This document shows positions 63,207 through 64,000 of a stretch of DNA of 64,000 bases, piece by piece. The stretch spans positions 59,351,246 through 59,415,245 of the forward strand of contig CM058239.1 in NCBI GenBank assembly GCA_030180135.1. Direction: 5' to 3'. The stretch's first letter is position 1; every line of letters begins with the position of its first letter. The notes below the pieces were generated by a model. The model saw only the letters and a program-made list of their open reading frames with translations, searched no databases and was not told the origin of the DNA. A program made the translations under genes and the position numbers. This DNA comes from Orychophragmus violaceus. Its lineage: Eukaryota > Streptophyta > Magnoliopsida > Brassicales > Brassicaceae.

Positions 63207-64000
63207 AGCCCGTAAGGCTCCGTCTTGGGTTGAGCCTCTCAGATCCTCCCCATAAAATCAGCTTGATCCCAAGCCCCTAACCCGGTGACGCTTTCTTCAA
63301 CGGTGGTAACGCACAACTGTAATTTTGACAGGGCTGCCGACAGTTCTTGTACTTCCTTGTTCTCTGACACGACAATCTTTCTTCTGCTTAGAGCATCAGC
63401 TACCTGGTTAGCCTTCCCAGGGTGATACTCGATCTCTGGGTCGTAATCCGCTAGTAGCTCCATCCATCGGCGCTGCCTCAGATTCAACTTTCCTTGGGTG
63501 AAAACGTACTTCAGACTCTTGTGGTCCGTGAATATCTGCACCTTCTCTCCGTACAGATATGCACGCCATATCTTCAAGGCAAAGACTACTGCTGCTAACT
63601 CCAAGTCATGGGTGGGGTAGTTAACCTCGTGCTTCCTCAACTGTCTTGATGTGTAGGTAATCACCCTCCCTTCCTGCATCAAGACACACCCAAGTCCAAC
63701 TCCAGAGGCGTCGGTGTAGACTATGTACGGTATTCCCGTCCGTGGTAGTACTAACACTGGAGTTTGAGTCAACCGTTCCTTCAGTTGCTCAAAGCTCTGG
63801 GTGCACTTCTCCGTCCACTCGAACTTGACGTCTTTTCCGGTCAAGACCGTCAGGGGTTTAGCTAAGCTGGTGAATCCTTCCTGTAGTATCCAGCCAATCC
63901 CAAGAAACTACGAATGTCGGTTGCATTCTCCGTCCTTGCCCAGTTGGTGATCGAGGTGATCTTTTCCGGATCCACTGCTACACCGGACTCCGAGATCACG
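63207..64000 (-). pseudogene. Chromovirus reverse transcriptase end and RNase H (runs off window)
   Basis: From the window edge: 'GVAVDPEKITSITNWAR' and 'DIRSFLGLAGYY' (RT thumb), one frameshift at about 63,870, then a 201-residue frame (63,844-63,239) with 'IPYIVYTDASGVGLGCVLMQ', 'TYTSRQLRKHEVNYPTHDLE', 'QIFTDHKSLKYVFTQ' and 'HPGKANQVADALSRR', a full RNase H. Tekay/del-type chromovirus by these phrases. The rest of pol, gag and the 5' LTR are beyond 64,000. Confidence 0.9.

Overview
This window is plant nuclear DNA, almost certainly from a Brassicaceae genome (Brassica/Raphanus-like or a close relative). The evidence is plant-specific retrotransposon lineages (Tat with an extra RNase H, Tekay-like chromovirus, several copia types), CACTA ends, Sadhu-like non-coding retroposons, and fragments of LIFEGUARD, 14-3-3 and plant RNase H genes that read closest to the Arabidopsis families. 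No intact host gene is visible. The window looks like repeat-dense (pericentromere-like) DNA made of nested mobile elements. Species assignment is inference.

Left part (1-27,065). Three diverged copies of one LTR-like unit, carrying an accessory open reading frame, lie minus (228-2,105), plus (2,106-4,119, followed by an initiator-Met type primer site) and minus (4,390-5,280); a fourth tail is at 16,483-16,640. Minus-strand fragments of a 14-3-3 gene (5,863-6,043) and a LIFEGUARD gene (6,159-6,637) sit beside a CACTA right terminus ending at 7,624. Next come a decayed short-LTR copia element (7,625-12,299), a LINE 3' piece (12,420-13,330), a Sadhu-like retroposon with target-site duplication (14,127-14,999), a copia gag (16,642-17,987) inserted in a Tat gag remnant (to 20,168), a 17-unit array of 27-bp palindromes (20,274-20,732), a minus-strand LINE (20,840-23,960), and a decayed RNase H-like gene (24,624-25,555) next to another CACTA terminus (26,291), between fragments of a copia element.

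Centre (27,071-45,164). A copia element (minus, 418/419-bp LTRs, AAAAA duplication) holds a complete 11.6-kb Tat-lineage Ty3/gypsy element (plus, 32,696-44,284, identical-length 539-bp LTRs, CAAGC duplication) in its 5' leader. The Tat element has gag, protease, RT, two RNase H domains and integrase, all interrupted by stops, then tandem repeats and a four-exon antisense gene on the minus strand.

Right part (45,170-64,000). A 755-bp retroposon with an 11-bp duplication (45,747-46,501) is followed by a three-level nest. A Tekay-like chromovirus (minus, running off the right edge) is split by a copia element (49,704-62,306). That copia gag is split by a non-autonomous Athila-like element with 1.56-kb LTRs (54,443-60,104, CTCCT duplication). 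A 1,175-bp solo LTR (47,622-48,796, AATAA duplication) sits in the chromovirus LTR.

The most unusual signals are: (i) self-complementary TCGATCGA hairpin units repeated in the leader, LTRs and even coding sequence of the right copia; (ii) three hairpin repeats plus a long inverted repeat just upstream of the TATA box in the Athila-like LTRs; (iii) the spliced antisense gene of the Tat element; (iv) the LTR-borne accessory ORF family; (v) host gene fragments next to CACTA ends. All sequence comparisons were by eye; ages, family names and counts of differences should be read that way.
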